Positions 44,224-53,266 of a DNA stretch of 64,000 nt are shown here, piece by piece (positions within the stretch are counted from its first letter, which is position 1; every line of letters begins with the position of its first letter). Location: positions 3,100,001-3,164,000 of the forward strand of contig NZ_CP034464.1 of the NCBI RefSeq assembly GCF_003955735.1, read 5' to 3'. The DNA is from Undibacterium parvum. GTDB lineage: Bacteria > Pseudomonadota > Gammaproteobacteria > Burkholderiales > Burkholderiaceae_D. Position numbers and translations under genes: made by a program. The notes beneath the pieces are model-generated. The model had not been told where the DNA came from and ran no database searches. It was given only the letters and a program-made list of their open reading frames with translations.

Positions 44224-44973
44224 ATGAAATTTCTCTCTTTAACTAAATTCTCCGCTGTGGCCGTCCTCGCCGCCGCGCTTGCTCCTGGCCTGGCTTCTGC
44301 CGGCCTGTTCGATGATGATGAGGCGCGTAGAGCAATTCTCGATATTCGCGCCAAGATCGATGCAGTGAATGTCAGAGTGGACACTAAGGCGGACAAGAGT
44401 AGTGCACTTGATTTAGCCAATCAAAATGAGGTGTTGCGCAGTGAGATTGCTAAATTGCGTGGTCAAATTGAAGTCTTGACCAATGATTTAACCAACGCTC
44501 AACGCCGCCAGCAAGATTTTTATGTGGACTTAGATAATCGGCTGCGCAAGATCGAACCTAAGAAGATGACTGTAGACGGCAAGGAATCGACCGTAGAGGT
44601 CAATGAGCAGCGCTCCTATGACGCTGCTATGGCTTTGTTTAAGGCGGCTGACTACAAGAGCGCTAGCGCTGCGTTTTCGGCGTTTGTGGTGAATTATCCG
44701 CTGTCCGCCTATGCTGGCGCGGCGCAATACTGGCTGGGAAACTCCTACTATGCGCAACGCGATTGCAAAAACACCATCACGGCCCTACAGCCTATGCTGA
44801 AGTCTCTTCCTGATCACCCTAAGACGCCGGATGCCATGCTCAATATTGCCGCTTGCCAGCTAGAGCTAAAAGACAAGCCCGCGAATAAGAAAACTTTAGA
44901 GGCCATCATCGCTCATTATCCAGATTCGGAAGCCGCGCAAGCGGCCAAGAGTCGCTTGGCTGCAGGAAAATAA
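44224..44973 (+). CDS. cpoB: Cell-division coordinator CpoB (YbgF)
   Basis: A 249-residue periplasmic protein that coordinates peptidoglycan synthesis by PBP1b with Tol-mediated outer-membrane constriction. It has a signal peptide (about 1-22, cleavage after ASA) and an N-terminal trimeric coiled coil (about 35-100) rich in Leu/Asp heptads. TPR repeats follow from about 126 (YDAAMALFKAADYKSASAAF, GAAQYWLGNSYYA, MLNIAACQLELKD). Last protein gene of the tol-pal block; the tRNA-Lys promoter starts 13 bp after its stop. Confidence 0.95.
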   Translation: MKFLSLTKFSAVAVLAAALAPGLASAGLFDDDEARRAILDIRAKIDAVNVRVDTKADKSSALDLANQNEVLRSEIAKLRGQIEVLTNDLTNAQRRQQDFYVDLDNRLRKIEPKKMTVDGKESTVEVNEQRSYDAAMALFKAADYKSASAAFSAFVVNYPLSAYAGAAQYWLGNSYYAQRDCKNTITALQPMLKSLPDHPKTPDAMLNIAACQLELKDKPANKKTLEAIIAHYPDSEAAQAAKSRLAAGK

Positions 44974-44986
44974 ACCCGGTAGGCGA

Positions 44987-45015
44987 TTGACAGGCTGAGC
45001 TAAACCCCCTATAAT
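44987..45015 (+). promoter_or_regulatory. Consensus sigma-70 promoter of tRNA-Lys
   Basis: TTGACA (44987-44992) and TATAAT (45010-45015) are separated by 17 bases, a perfect match to the housekeeping consensus. The predicted start lies only a few bases before the tRNA at 45027. The CCCCC run between them is GC-rich and might form a discriminator-type effect. Confidence 0.85.
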
Positions 45016-45026
45016 TTCGTTCTTTC

Positions 45027-45102
45027 GGGTCGTTAGCTCAGCTGGTAGAGCAGCGGACTTTTAATCCGTTGGTCGCAGGTTCGAATCCCGCACGGCCTAC
45101 CA
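45027..45102 (+). tRNA. tRNA-Lys (anticodon UUU), copy 1
   Basis: A 76-base cloverleaf with encoded CCA. The anticodon loop is CTTTTAA with anticodon TTT. The D-arm (GCTC..GAGC) and anticodon stem (GCGGA/TCCGT, with G-T at one end) are good. The acceptor has G1:U72 and U4:G69 wobbles, and the T-stem has an A:C mismatch (GCAGG against CCCGC). The same deviations are in copy 2, so they are not read errors. Confidence 0.95.
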
Positions 45103-45111
45103 CGAAATTCG

Positions 45112-45143
45112 AAAGACTTAGGTCTAGATCTAAGTCTTTTTCA
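45112..45143 (+). terminator. Intrinsic terminator after first tRNA-Lys
   Basis: AAGACTTAG (45113-45121), an eight-base loop, and CTAAGTCTT followed by TTT and C. It comes ten bases after the CCA end, so copy 2 may need its own promoter or depend on read-through. Confidence 0.8.
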
Positions 45144-45192
45144 TTTGTACTTAATAGCTTATGGCAATTATGTACAGATACAAGCAGTCTTT

Positions 45193-45268
45193 GGGTCGTT
45201 AGCTCAGCTGGTAGAGCAGCGGACTTTTAATCCGTTGGTCGCAGGTTCGAATCCCGCACGGCCTACCA
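45193..45268 (+). tRNA. tRNA-Lys (anticodon UUU), copy 2
   Basis: Identical base for base to the copy at 45027, including the A:C T-stem mismatch and acceptor wobbles. The two are separated by 90 bp that include the first terminator. The spacer has a weak promoter-like pair (TTGTAC, 18 bases, TATGTA). The flanks of the two copies differ after the CCA, so the duplication covered little beyond the tRNA itself. Confidence 0.95.
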
Positions 45269-45274
45269 AATACG

Positions 45275-45307
45275 AAGGACTCAGGTGAAAACCTGAGTCC
45301 TTTTTTG
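45275..45307 (+). terminator. Intrinsic terminator after second tRNA-Lys
   Basis: AAGGACTCAGGT, a GAAA tetraloop, ACCTGAGTCCTT and a T-run. A perfect 12-bp stem with a stable tetraloop, so a strong rho-independent terminator closing the tol-pal/tRNA block. Confidence 0.9.
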
Positions 45308-45386
45308 TTTTTTCGGTGATAAGCTGCGCGTATATAAATATGCACGCCTATGCCGCCTCAATTTCTTACTCATTCAAGGATGCCCG

Positions 45387-46283
45387 ATGAAACACAAGCC
45401 AGAAAGCCAAGCCAAGCGGGTAGCAGTGAAAACGGAGCAGGAAAATGCAGTGCAGGAAAAACACGAAATCCGTCCAGGCCAATCGCTAGAGCTACTTAAA
45501 GAACTACATATCCTGACACGTGACGGCAAGATGAATCAGGATAGCCGGCGCAAACTTAAGCAGGTCTATCATCTGTATCAATTCATCGAGCCCTTGTTGC
45601 AACAGGTGCGAGCTAGTCATGGTTCCGTCAGTGTGGTCGATCATGGTGCTGGTAAATCTTACCTCGGCTTTATTTTGTATGACCTGTTTTTCAAGGCGCT
45701 CAATGATGGTGGCGCTTCGCGGATTTACGGCATAGAAACTCGTGACGAACTGGTGCAAAAGTCGCGCGAGCTCGCGCAAAAACTTGAATTTCCAGGCATG
45801 TCGTTTCTTAATTTATCGGTGGCTGATTCGACTTCCTCAAGTGCCTTACCTGATCAGATCGATATAGTCACGGCCCTGCATGCCTGCAATACTGCGACCG
45901 ATGATGCGATAGAATTTGCCTTGAAAAAGAAGGCGAAATTTATGGTTCTGGTGCCCTGCTGCCAGGCTGAAGTAGCGGCCGAATTGCGCAAGGGTAAAGG
46001 CGAGGTGCTCAAAAATAATCCTATGTCCGAAATGTGGCGCCATCCGATACATACCCGCGAATTTGGTAGTCAGATCACCAATGTGCTGCGCTGTCTGCAA
46101 TTAGAGGCGCATGGTTATCAGGTGCGCGTGACCGAACTGGTAGGTTGGGAACATTCTATGAAGAATGAACTAATCATCGCTGAATACAAGGCGCAGCCGC
46201 TTAAGCGTGCCGCCGAACGCCTGAATCAAGTCTTGACGAGCACCGGTTTGGAAAGTCTAAGCAGTCGATTTTTTACGCCCTGA
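45387..46283 (+). CDS. SAM-dependent methyltransferase (Methyltransf_32 / METTL25-like)
   Basis: A 298-residue cytoplasmic protein. The Rossmann core begins at VSVVDHGAGKSYLGFILYDLF (motif I near residue 84), followed by RIYGIETRDELVQKS, IDIVTALHACNTATDDAI and MVLVPCCQAEVAAEL. The VPCCQ segment and the HAC motif are typical of a family related to eukaryotic METTL25/RRNAD1, whose bacterial members have no assigned substrate. The first 30 residues are charged and disordered (KPESQAKR...). It stands alone after the strong tRNA terminator; AGGATG lies just before the ATG as a weak Shine-Dalgarno. Confidence 0.8.
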   Translation: MKHKPESQAKRVAVKTEQENAVQEKHEIRPGQSLELLKELHILTRDGKMNQDSRRKLKQVYHLYQFIEPLLQQVRASHGSVSVVDHGAGKSYLGFILYDLFFKALNDGGASRIYGIETRDELVQKSRELAQKLEFPGMSFLNLSVADSTSSSALPDQIDIVTALHACNTATDDAIEFALKKKAKFMVLVPCCQAEVAAELRKGKGEVLKNNPMSEMWRHPIHTREFGSQITNVLRCLQLEAHGYQVRVTELVGWEHSMKNELIIAEYKAQPLKRAAERLNQVLTSTGLESLSSRFFTP

Positions 46284-46429
46284 AACTGCACTGTGGTAAA
46301 TTCGCCCGAATGGTAATTGCGTCACTAGCACGTCATAAATAATGATTAATATAATTTATCTTTATTGACTAAGCGTGATTTTCATCTAGCCCCTTAGTCT
46401 CATCGCATACAAAAAAGGAAGGTCTAGCT

Positions 46430-47887
46430 ATGTTTGCTGCCGTAGATCTTGGTTCTAATAGTTTTCGTTTGCACATCGGCCACCATGATGGTGATGTGAT
46501 CAGGGTGGTAAAAAGTGCGCGTGATCCGATTCGCCTTGCTGCCGGTCTGGATGCCGAGGGTAATTTAAGTCCAGCCGCAATCCAAAGTGCGGTCACTTGC
46601 CTGGCGCGCTTTCGCGAAATTCTTAATGCCTATCCTATCGTCGGGGTACGTGTGGTTGCTACCAATACCGTGCGTATCGCCAAGAACGCCGGTGCGCTGT
46701 TGCCCGCCGCCGAAGCTGCCATAGGCTATCCTATCGAGGTGATCTCTGGACTGGAAGAGGGGCGCCTGATTTACATGGGCGTGTCTAACTCGATTGCGAT
46801 CCCGGGCGAGCGCAGACTGGTACTTGATATCGGCGGCGGCTCTACCGAAGTGATCTTGGGGCGTGGCCATGAAATTGTTAAAGTAGAGTCTTTTGCGATT
46901 GGTACGGTTAAGCATAGCGCCAGTTTTTTCCCTGATGGACATATCTCCGAGGCCGGCTTTGATGCCGCGATACTGTCGGCGCGCTCGATGTTTGAAGATG
47001 CCGCGCCACCGTATCAGCCCGTGCATTGGCGTAGCGCCTACGGCTCATCTGGAACGATGCGCGCGATCTCCGATGCGATTCATAAAAACGGTCTGGGCGA
47101 TGGCAGCATTACTCTGAAAAATCTAAATTCACTACGCCGCTATTGTGAGCAAACCGGGCATATCAGCGAGCTAGAACTGAACGGCATCAAACCGGAACGG
47201 GTGGCCATGGTGGTCGGTGGTTTAGCGATATTGATAGGTCTGTTGGAAGAATTTAATATCCAGGTTTTGCATCCGATTGAAGCCGGCTTGCGTATGGGCG
47301 TGATGTGGGACATGTACCTACGCTCGACTAAGCGCGATCGCCGTGAGCAATCTGTGCACACGGTCGCCAGCCTGTTTCATGCTGATATGTCGCGCGCCAA
47401 TCGGGTTGCTGAAATGGTGCGTTCCTTGTACGCGCAACTCAAGCCTAGCTCAGACGCTTACACGCGCCATCTGTATTGGAGTGCCTTGATGCACGAGGTC
47501 GGTATGGTGGTCTCACATACCAGTTATCACAAACATGGCGCCTACATGGTAGAGAATGCCGACATGGCGGGCTTTACTACACGTGAGCAGCGCACCATGA
47601 GTAAGCTGATCCTGAGCCAGAAAGGTAATCTCAGAAAAATCAGCGATGGTTTTTCTGATCTCGATTTTGCCAAGGCAGTGCTGGCATTACGTTTGGCTGT
47701 GACCCTGATGCACTCCCGCGTAGAGCTTGATTATGCCGATTTGCGCTTAAAGATGAAAAGCAAAATTGAACTTGAGATACGACAGGACTGGGTCAGCCTA
47801 CATCCTACCGTGGCGTTCTGGCTGCAAAAAGAAATCGAATGCTGGCGCGAAGTCGGTGTCGAATTTCTGGTGAAGGCCAACGTTTAA
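46430..47887 (+). CDS. ppx: Exopolyphosphatase / guanosine pentaphosphate phosphohydrolase (Ppx/GppA family)
   Basis: A 485-residue enzyme hydrolysing polyphosphate and/or pppGpp. The ASKHA ATPase fold starts with FAAVDLGSNSFRLHIG (residues 2-17). The second phosphate loop is LVLDIGGGSTEVILG, and YGSSGTMRAI lies near residue 204. The C-terminal HD-like region (about 310-485) includes LYWSALMHEVGMVVSH. Ppx and GppA cannot be told apart safely; the length is closer to Ppx with a C-terminal regulatory domain. AAGGAAGG lies upstream of the ATG. No ppk is adjacent. Confidence 0.9.
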   Translation: MFAAVDLGSNSFRLHIGHHDGDVIRVVKSARDPIRLAAGLDAEGNLSPAAIQSAVTCLARFREILNAYPIVGVRVVATNTVRIAKNAGALLPAAEAAIGYPIEVISGLEEGRLIYMGVSNSIAIPGERRLVLDIGGGSTEVILGRGHEIVKVESFAIGTVKHSASFFPDGHISEAGFDAAILSARSMFEDAAPPYQPVHWRSAYGSSGTMRAISDAIHKNGLGDGSITLKNLNSLRRYCEQTGHISELELNGIKPERVAMVVGGLAILIGLLEEFNIQVLHPIEAGLRMGVMWDMYLRSTKRDRREQSVHTVASLFHADMSRANRVAEMVRSLYAQLKPSSDAYTRHLYWSALMHEVGMVVSHTSYHKHGAYMVENADMAGFTTREQRTMSKLILSQKGNLRKISDGFSDLDFAKAVLALRLAVTLMHSRVELDYADLRLKMKSKIELEIRQDWVSLHPTVAFWLQKEIECWREVGVEFLVKANV

Positions 47888-47907
47888 AAATTTTCAAGTT
47901 GGTATGC

Positions 47908-47964
47908 CCAGTATCCATGCGCCTCGTGGCGGCATTTCGGCCTGCAGCCCGCGTGGATATTGCG
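47908..47964. repeat. REP-like palindromic element, copy 2
   Basis: TATCCATGCG (47912-47921) pairs with CGCGTGGATA (47950-47959) with one mismatch. The CCCAGTATCCATGCGCC head resembles copy 1 at 16574, and CCTGCAG(C/G)CCGC near the right arm resembles the copies at 20110 and 63286. It sits 20 bp after the ppx stop. Confidence 0.6.
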
Positions 47965-48098
47965 TATATGGTTTTTGGAAATACCCTAGAATGGGGTTGT
48001 CATCAATAACTAATTAGAGCCATCTCTCTAAATCGCGTCACGCCCCAGTAATATTCATTTCCTATCATTCTGCGCTTAGCCACTCATGGATCAGCCAG

Positions 48099-49802
48099 AT
48101 GAATCTCAAACCTTCCCGTCGTCAATTTATTCGCGATTTTACTTTTACTACTGCAGCTGTTACTGGCTCATTGGCACTGAGTGCCTGTGGTGCTGGCAGC
48201 TCCGATGACGGCGTTTCCGTCACTTTTTTACATGGTGTGGTCAGCGGCGATCCATTGAGCGACAGCGTGATCTTGTGGACACGCGTGACGCCTTCCAACA
48301 GCACTGATGGCAAAGACATTGCAGTGCAATGGGAAGTGGCAGCAGACGATCAATTTACTAAAATCGTTAAAAACGGTAGTTTTTTCACGAATGCCGCGCG
48401 TGACTTTACGGTCAAAGTAGACGTCACTGGTTTGAGCCCAAATAGCGTGTATTTTTATCGCTTCACACATAACAGCACCCGTTCTGCGACTGGCCGCACC
48501 AAGACCCTGCCGGTCGGTAAGTTAGATCAAGTGAAACTGGCTGTGTTGACTTGCTCTAATTATCCGGCTGGTTACTTCAATGTATATGCCGAAGTCGCAA
48601 AACTGACAGACATTGATGCCGTGTTGCATCTGGGTGACTACATCTACGAATATCCACGCGATGGCTATGCTTCGCAAGATGCGGCGGCTTTGAATCGTCT
48701 GGTCGACCCTAAGACTGAGATCATTACGCTGACCGATTATCGCAGTCGCTATGCGATCTATCGTACCGATACCGATCTGCAAGCGATGCACGCTAAATTG
48801 CCTTTGATCGCGATCTGGGATGATCACGAGTTTGCCAATGATGCCTGGTCCGGTGGTGCAGAGAACCATGATCCTGCTACCGAAGGTCCGTTTAGCGCGC
48901 GCCGTGCGGCTGCGCTGCAAGCCTACAATGAATGGATGCCGATCCGCTTGCCGGATGCAACTAAGAACGACAGAATTTATCGCTCTTTCGACTTCGGTAA
49001 TCTGGTTTCTTTGCACATGCTAGACACTCGTCTGATAGGGCGCGACAAGCAACTATCCTTCGCCAATTACATGGGTGCTGGCGGTGCTTTTGATGCTGGA
49101 AAATTTACTGCCGACATGGCCAACCCTGCGCGCCAGTTAATGGGCGCCGAGCAGACTGCCTGGTTGCAAGCACAGATGGGGAAATCGAGTGCGACCTGGC
49201 AGATACTGGGTCAGCAAGTATTGATGGCGCGCATGAATATCCCCGCGCCTCTGGTCTTGCAGCAAATTACGTTTGCCAATTACATCACGCTGGTAGGCAA
49301 GGCGCAGGCAGCGCCGGCCAGTTTGACGACCGAAGAGAAACTGATCCTGGCGCAGCCAGCGATTCCTTACAATCTGGATGCTTGGGATGGCTACGCTGTC
49401 GCACGTGAAACCGTGTTCGGCACTGCTAAAGCTTTGGATAAAAATCTGATTGCCTTGGCGGGCGACACCCATAATACCTGGGCGAGTGATTTGGCTGATA
49501 TGACGGGTGCTGCGGTAGGCGTAGAGTTCGGCGTGACCTCGGTGACTTCGCCAGGCTTTGAAGATATTTTCCCTAAAGAAGATCCTGCGGTGTTGGCGGC
49601 TGGTCTGGAACAGTTGATCGGGCCTCTGGTGTATGCCGAGACTAAAAATCGTGGTTTCATGATCGTTACTGCGACGCCAACTGAAACACGCGCCGAATGG
49701 CGTTATGTCAGTACCGTTAAATCTAAGACTTACAACATGGTTCCGGGTAAGACTCTGAAGACGTTGCCGGGCGCTGCCAACCGCAAGTTATTGGCAGTGT
49801 AA
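48099..49802 (+). CDS. phoD: Tat-exported alkaline phosphatase D-type (PhoD) metallophosphatase
   Basis: A 567-residue PhoD-family phosphodiesterase/phosphatase. The twin-arginine motif SRRQFIRDF is at residues 6-14, and the signal region ends in LALSAC, so the protein may become a Tat-exported lipoprotein. The N-terminal PhoD_N domain (about 42-140) is a fibronectin-like sandwich containing DSVILWTRVTP. The metal site includes LTCSNYP, VLHLGDYIYEY, IWDDHEFANDAW and LAGDTHNTWASD (Asp/His ligands of Fe and Ca). Expected role: release of phosphate from phosphodiesters outside the cytoplasm. It stands alone after ppx; both serve phosphate economy. Confidence 0.92.
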   Translation: MNLKPSRRQFIRDFTFTTAAVTGSLALSACGAGSSDDGVSVTFLHGVVSGDPLSDSVILWTRVTPSNSTDGKDIAVQWEVAADDQFTKIVKNGSFFTNAARDFTVKVDVTGLSPNSVYFYRFTHNSTRSATGRTKTLPVGKLDQVKLAVLTCSNYPAGYFNVYAEVAKLTDIDAVLHLGDYIYEYPRDGYASQDAAALNRLVDPKTEIITLTDYRSRYAIYRTDTDLQAMHAKLPLIAIWDDHEFANDAWSGGAENHDPATEGPFSARRAAALQAYNEWMPIRLPDATKNDRIYRSFDFGNLVSLHMLDTRLIGRDKQLSFANYMGAGGAFDAGKFTADMANPARQLMGAEQTAWLQAQMGKSSATWQILGQQVLMARMNIPAPLVLQQITFANYITLVGKAQAAPASLTTEEKLILAQPAIPYNLDAWDGYAVARETVFGTAKALDKNLIALAGDTHNTWASDLADMTGAAVGVEFGVTSVTSPGFEDIFPKEDPAVLAAGLEQLIGPLVYAETKNRGFMIVTATPTETRAEWRYVSTVKSKTYNMVPGKTLKTLPGAANRKLLAV

Positions 49803-49931
49803 TTAAGGTAGCTTGTTGAGGCAGCTTGCGATGTGCGGCATTAAAGTCTGCTGGTGCTAGAGCTGAAGTTCTCAAGCGGGTGATTGCTCCTTATCCGTTT
49901 GAGGCCGACTAAGAAAATAATGGCAGTGAAG

Positions 49932-49978
49932 ACAGGCTATTGAGGAACGCGATGCACTGCGTTTTTCAATAGCCTGTT
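49932..49978. terminator. Long hairpin terminator after phoD
   Basis: ACAGGCTATTGA and TCAATAGCCTGT form a 12-bp stem, continued by AACGC/GCGTT around a short loop. The stem is bulged (GG on one side, TTT on the other). It lies about 130 bp after phoD and 36 bp before the cytochrome gene. Confidence 0.6.
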
Positions 49979-50013
49979 ATGCTTTCGTCCTTTGCATATC
50001 GATTTAGCTGTTT

Positions 50014-50742
50014 ATGACGAATCTGTCCTTTAGTTTTTTGAATGGTTTGCGTTTGAGCTTGCTGAGCGCCTGTTGCGTCTGTCTGCCAATATTGGCCAGT
50101 GCGCAAACAGTGCCAGACACCTTAGAGCAAAGGCTGAAGGTCTGCACTTCCTGTCATGGAAAAGACGGTAGAGCCACCAGTGATGGCTATTACCCGCGCA
50201 TTGCAGGTAAGCCCGAGGGCTATCTCTACAATCAGCTGATCAATTTTCGTGATGCTAAGCGTACTTATCCTTTGATGACTTATATGGTGACGAATTTGTC
50301 TGATGCGTATTTGAAAGAAATCGCACAGTATTTTTCGGCGCAACATCCACCGTACTCTGCGCCCCAAATCAGTGAGGCGAGCCCCGCCATGTTAGAGCGT
50401 GGCCGGCTGCTAGTCCATCAAGGTGATAAGGCTAAAAATATTCCAGCTTGCATATCTTGTCATGGCGAAAAAATGACCGGGGTCGCGCCTTTTATACCTG
50501 GCTTACTCGGCCTGCCGCGTGACTATATTGTGGCGCAGTTGGGGGCCTGGCAAAACGCTAGCCGCCATGCTACTGCACCCGATTGTATGCAGAAAATCTC
50601 GTTGAAATTGCAGCCGCAAGACATAGGCGCGGTATCGGCGTGGCTGGCGGCGCAGCACATGCCGGCTGACCCTCGAGCGATAGTGGCCAAAGATATCCCT
50701 CATTTTAAATTGCCAATTGCCTGCGGCAGCGTTACTGAATAA
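50014..50742 (+). CDS. Diheme cytochrome c (c4-like)
   Basis: A 242-residue periplasmic electron carrier with a signal peptide (about 1-30, cleavage after ASA). Two heme-binding motifs are present: CTSCH near residue 45 and CISCH near residue 146. Each is followed by a class I cytochrome c fold with a distal Met candidate (YPLMTYM in the first). Two halves of similar size fit the cytochrome c4 layout. It is followed nine bases later by a triheme cytochrome gene, so both are probably made together and pass electrons to a terminal oxidase or from a dehydrogenase not in this window. Confidence 0.88.
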   Translation: MTNLSFSFLNGLRLSLLSACCVCLPILASAQTVPDTLEQRLKVCTSCHGKDGRATSDGYYPRIAGKPEGYLYNQLINFRDAKRTYPLMTYMVTNLSDAYLKEIAQYFSAQHPPYSAPQISEASPAMLERGRLLVHQGDKAKNIPACISCHGEKMTGVAPFIPGLLGLPRDYIVAQLGAWQNASRHATAPDCMQKISLKLQPQDIGAVSAWLAAQHMPADPRAIVAKDIPHFKLPIACGSVTE

Positions 50743-50750
50743 AGCTCAAT

Positions 50751-52064
50751 ATGTCGATTAAACGAATTCTTTATTCACTGCTGACCAGCATACTGTTGGT
50801 GCTGGCTGGCGTGGCTGGTTACGGTTATTTTTTATTGGACGAGCATCTGCCTGGCACGCCAGCGGTCGATGCAAATACTGGCGGACAAGTTGCGCGCGGT
50901 GCCTATCTGGCGCGTGCCGGAAATTGCATGGGCTGCCATACGATGCGTGGTGGCGACGCCTATGCCGGTGGTCGTGTGATTCAGTCTGAGTTTGGCAATT
51001 TTCTGACGCCCAATATTACTGCGGATGTTAACTATGGCATCGGTGCCTGGAGTGCCGAAGACTTCTGGCAGGCACTACACAATGGTAAGTCTAAGGATGG
51101 GCGCATGCTGTATCCAGCTTTTCCGTTTGCCAATTACAGCCAGATCACACGCACCGATAGCGATGCTTTATTCGCTTACTTCAAGACGGTTAAACCTGTC
51201 GCCAGAGAGAATCAGCCACATGATTTGCGCTTCCCTTACAACCAGCGAATCTTGCTGGCATTTTGGCGCGCCCTGTATTTTCGTCCGGGCGTGTATCAAA
51301 ATAATACGCAGCAAACTACAGAATGGAATCGTGGCGCCTATCTGGTGAATGGCTTGGCCCATTGCAGTGCCTGCCATAGTAGCCGTAACGTGCTGGGCGC
51401 TAATGGCGGTAGCCACGATCTGTCTGGAGGTGCGCTGCCCATGGTCAATTGGTATGCACCATCCTTATTGGCGCAAGACGAGGCCGGGGTCTTGCATTGG
51501 CAGCCGGCACAGTTGCAAGCCTTGTTAAAAACCGGTGTCTCGCAGCACTCCGTCGCGTCGGGCCCTATGGCTGAGGTGGTGGCTGGCAGCCTGCAATACT
51601 TAACAGCGACCGATATTGCCGCCATGGGCACTTATCTGCAAGCCCTGCCGGTATCAAAAACTGCTGCTGCCGATATGCTGGATAAGGCGCTAAAAGCTCC
51701 CGAGCTAGGCAAAGAACAGATGGCGATGCTGATGCAACAGGGAGCCAGTCTGTATAAAACCCATTGTGCCGATTGCCATGGCGCCAATGGTTCCGGGGTT
51801 GCCAGCATTTATCCTGCCTTGGCGAGTAATCGTGCAGTGCAGATGCAAAACGCCACCAACCCTTTGCGTATCATCTTAGCGGGCGGCTTTGCTCCTGCCA
51901 CCGAGGCCAATCCGCGTCCTTACGGAATGCCGCCGTTTGGACCAGTGTTGTCAGACGCTGAAGTGGCCATCGTTTTATCTTATGTACGCAATGCCTGGGG
52001 CAATCAGGCTAGCGTCATCACCGCAGCAGAAGTTAATCGCTACCGGACCGCACCATTGGATTAA
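50751..52064 (+). CDS. Triheme membrane-anchored cytochrome c (dehydrogenase cytochrome-subunit type)
   Basis: A 437-residue protein with an N-terminal membrane anchor or uncleaved signal (about 7-28). Three CxxCH motifs occur: CMGCH (about 63), CSACH (about 206) and CADCH (about 345). Three consecutive cytochrome c domains of about 130 residues are typical of the cytochrome subunit of alcohol, aldehyde or gluconate dehydrogenases. No dehydrogenase large subunit is adjacent, so the electron donor is unknown. It pairs with the diheme cytochrome upstream (nine-base gap). The late domain has YGMPPFGPVLSDAEVA with a distal Met candidate. Confidence 0.88.
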   Translation: MSIKRILYSLLTSILLVLAGVAGYGYFLLDEHLPGTPAVDANTGGQVARGAYLARAGNCMGCHTMRGGDAYAGGRVIQSEFGNFLTPNITADVNYGIGAWSAEDFWQALHNGKSKDGRMLYPAFPFANYSQITRTDSDALFAYFKTVKPVARENQPHDLRFPYNQRILLAFWRALYFRPGVYQNNTQQTTEWNRGAYLVNGLAHCSACHSSRNVLGANGGSHDLSGGALPMVNWYAPSLLAQDEAGVLHWQPAQLQALLKTGVSQHSVASGPMAEVVAGSLQYLTATDIAAMGTYLQALPVSKTAAADMLDKALKAPELGKEQMAMLMQQGASLYKTHCADCHGANGSGVASIYPALASNRAVQMQNATNPLRIILAGGFAPATEANPRPYGMPPFGPVLSDAEVAIVLSYVRNAWGNQASVITAAEVNRYRTAPLD

Positions 52065-52094
52065 ACAAGATCTAGACAAGGGAGTTGCAAGGAC

Positions 52095-53153
52095 ATGAAT
52101 CAGAGCACTTTACGGCATCAGTTTTTTTTATTCTTGCTCATCGCCGTCACTTTGGGTTTTGGCTGGATCATGCTGCCATTTTATGCAGCGATTTTCTGGG
52201 CTTTGGTCCTGGCAATTTTGTGCGCTCCTTTGCAAACAAGTTTACTCAAAATACTGCCTCGACACCGCAATCTGGCAGTGCTGGCCAGTCTGTTATTGGT
52301 ACTGGTTGCGGTGCTGCTTCCGCTCTTGCTGATAGGCGCATCTCTGCTGCAGGAAGGGACGAGTTTTTATGCCAAGATGCGCTCTGGTCAAATTGATTTT
52401 GGCGTCTATTTTCAGCAAATCATGGCGGCACTACCTAGCTGGATGTTGAAGCTGTTGTCACGCTTTGGGGTCGACGACCTGACGACGCTCAAAAGTACGC
52501 TCTCAACTGCGGCTAGTCACGCCAGTCAATTGATCGCCTCTAAACTCTTGAACCTGGGGCAAATTACGGCTCAGTTTATGATCAGCTTAGGGATCATGCT
52601 GTATTTGTTGTTTTTCTTTTTGCGTGATGGTGTCGCGCTGGCGGCAAAAATCACACTGGCCTTACCATTAGAAAATGCTGATAAGCAACAACTGTTTGCC
52701 AAATTTGCGACTGTGATACGTGCAACGATCAAAGGTAATCTCAGCGTTGCAGCGACTCAGGGGGCGCTAGGTGGCCTGATGTTTTGGTTCCTGGGAATAC
52801 AGGGAGCATTATTATGGGCGGTATTGATGGCTGTCATGTCCTTATTGCCGGCGATAGGCGCTGGTCTGATCTGGGGCCCGGTCGCACTTTATTATCTGGC
52901 GACTGGCGCGCTGTGGCAAGGCATCAGCATGATCTTGTTTGGTGTGTTGGTGATTGGCTTGGTTGATAATATCCTGCGTCCTATTTTGGTTGGTAAAGAT
53001 ACGCAGATGCCCGATTATGTGGTGTTGCTTTCTACCCTGGGCGGGCTTGCCGTTTTTGGCTTGAGTGGTTTCGTGATCGGCCCCGTGATCGCAGCCATGT
53101 TCATCGCCAGTTGGGAAATTTTTGCAAATGACCAAGAGGCGGGCGGCAAGTAA
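52095..53153 (+). CDS. AI-2E family permease (UPF0118)
   Basis: A 352-residue inner-membrane protein with about eight hydrophobic segments. The typical N-terminal pair FFLFLLIAVTLGFGWIMLPF and FWALVLAILCAPL is followed by a soluble loop (about 85-155). The C-terminal half holds TQGALGGLMFWFLGI and LPAIGAGLIWGPVALYYL. It closes with DNILRPILVG and GLSGFVIGPVIAAMF, the most conserved blocks of the family. Members export or exchange small molecules (TqsA, Na+/H+ antiport in some), and the substrate is not predictable. AAGGACATG gives the start. It lies 30 bp after the cytochrome genes. Confidence 0.88.
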   Translation: MNQSTLRHQFFLFLLIAVTLGFGWIMLPFYAAIFWALVLAILCAPLQTSLLKILPRHRNLAVLASLLLVLVAVLLPLLLIGASLLQEGTSFYAKMRSGQIDFGVYFQQIMAALPSWMLKLLSRFGVDDLTTLKSTLSTAASHASQLIASKLLNLGQITAQFMISLGIMLYLLFFFLRDGVALAAKITLALPLENADKQQLFAKFATVIRATIKGNLSVAATQGALGGLMFWFLGIQGALLWAVLMAVMSLLPAIGAGLIWGPVALYYLATGALWQGISMILFGVLVIGLVDNILRPILVGKDTQMPDYVVLLSTLGGLAVFGLSGFVIGPVIAAMFIASWEIFANDQEAGGK

Positions 53154-53266
53154 GACCCTTCGAGATTATTCGAGAGTGGCTTATGAGCCGCCCTCGCTAT
53201 GATCTTGATCAAGTCAGGAATTTGCCAAGTGCCGACAATCAGGCGTAGAATATCCGATCTGCCAAC

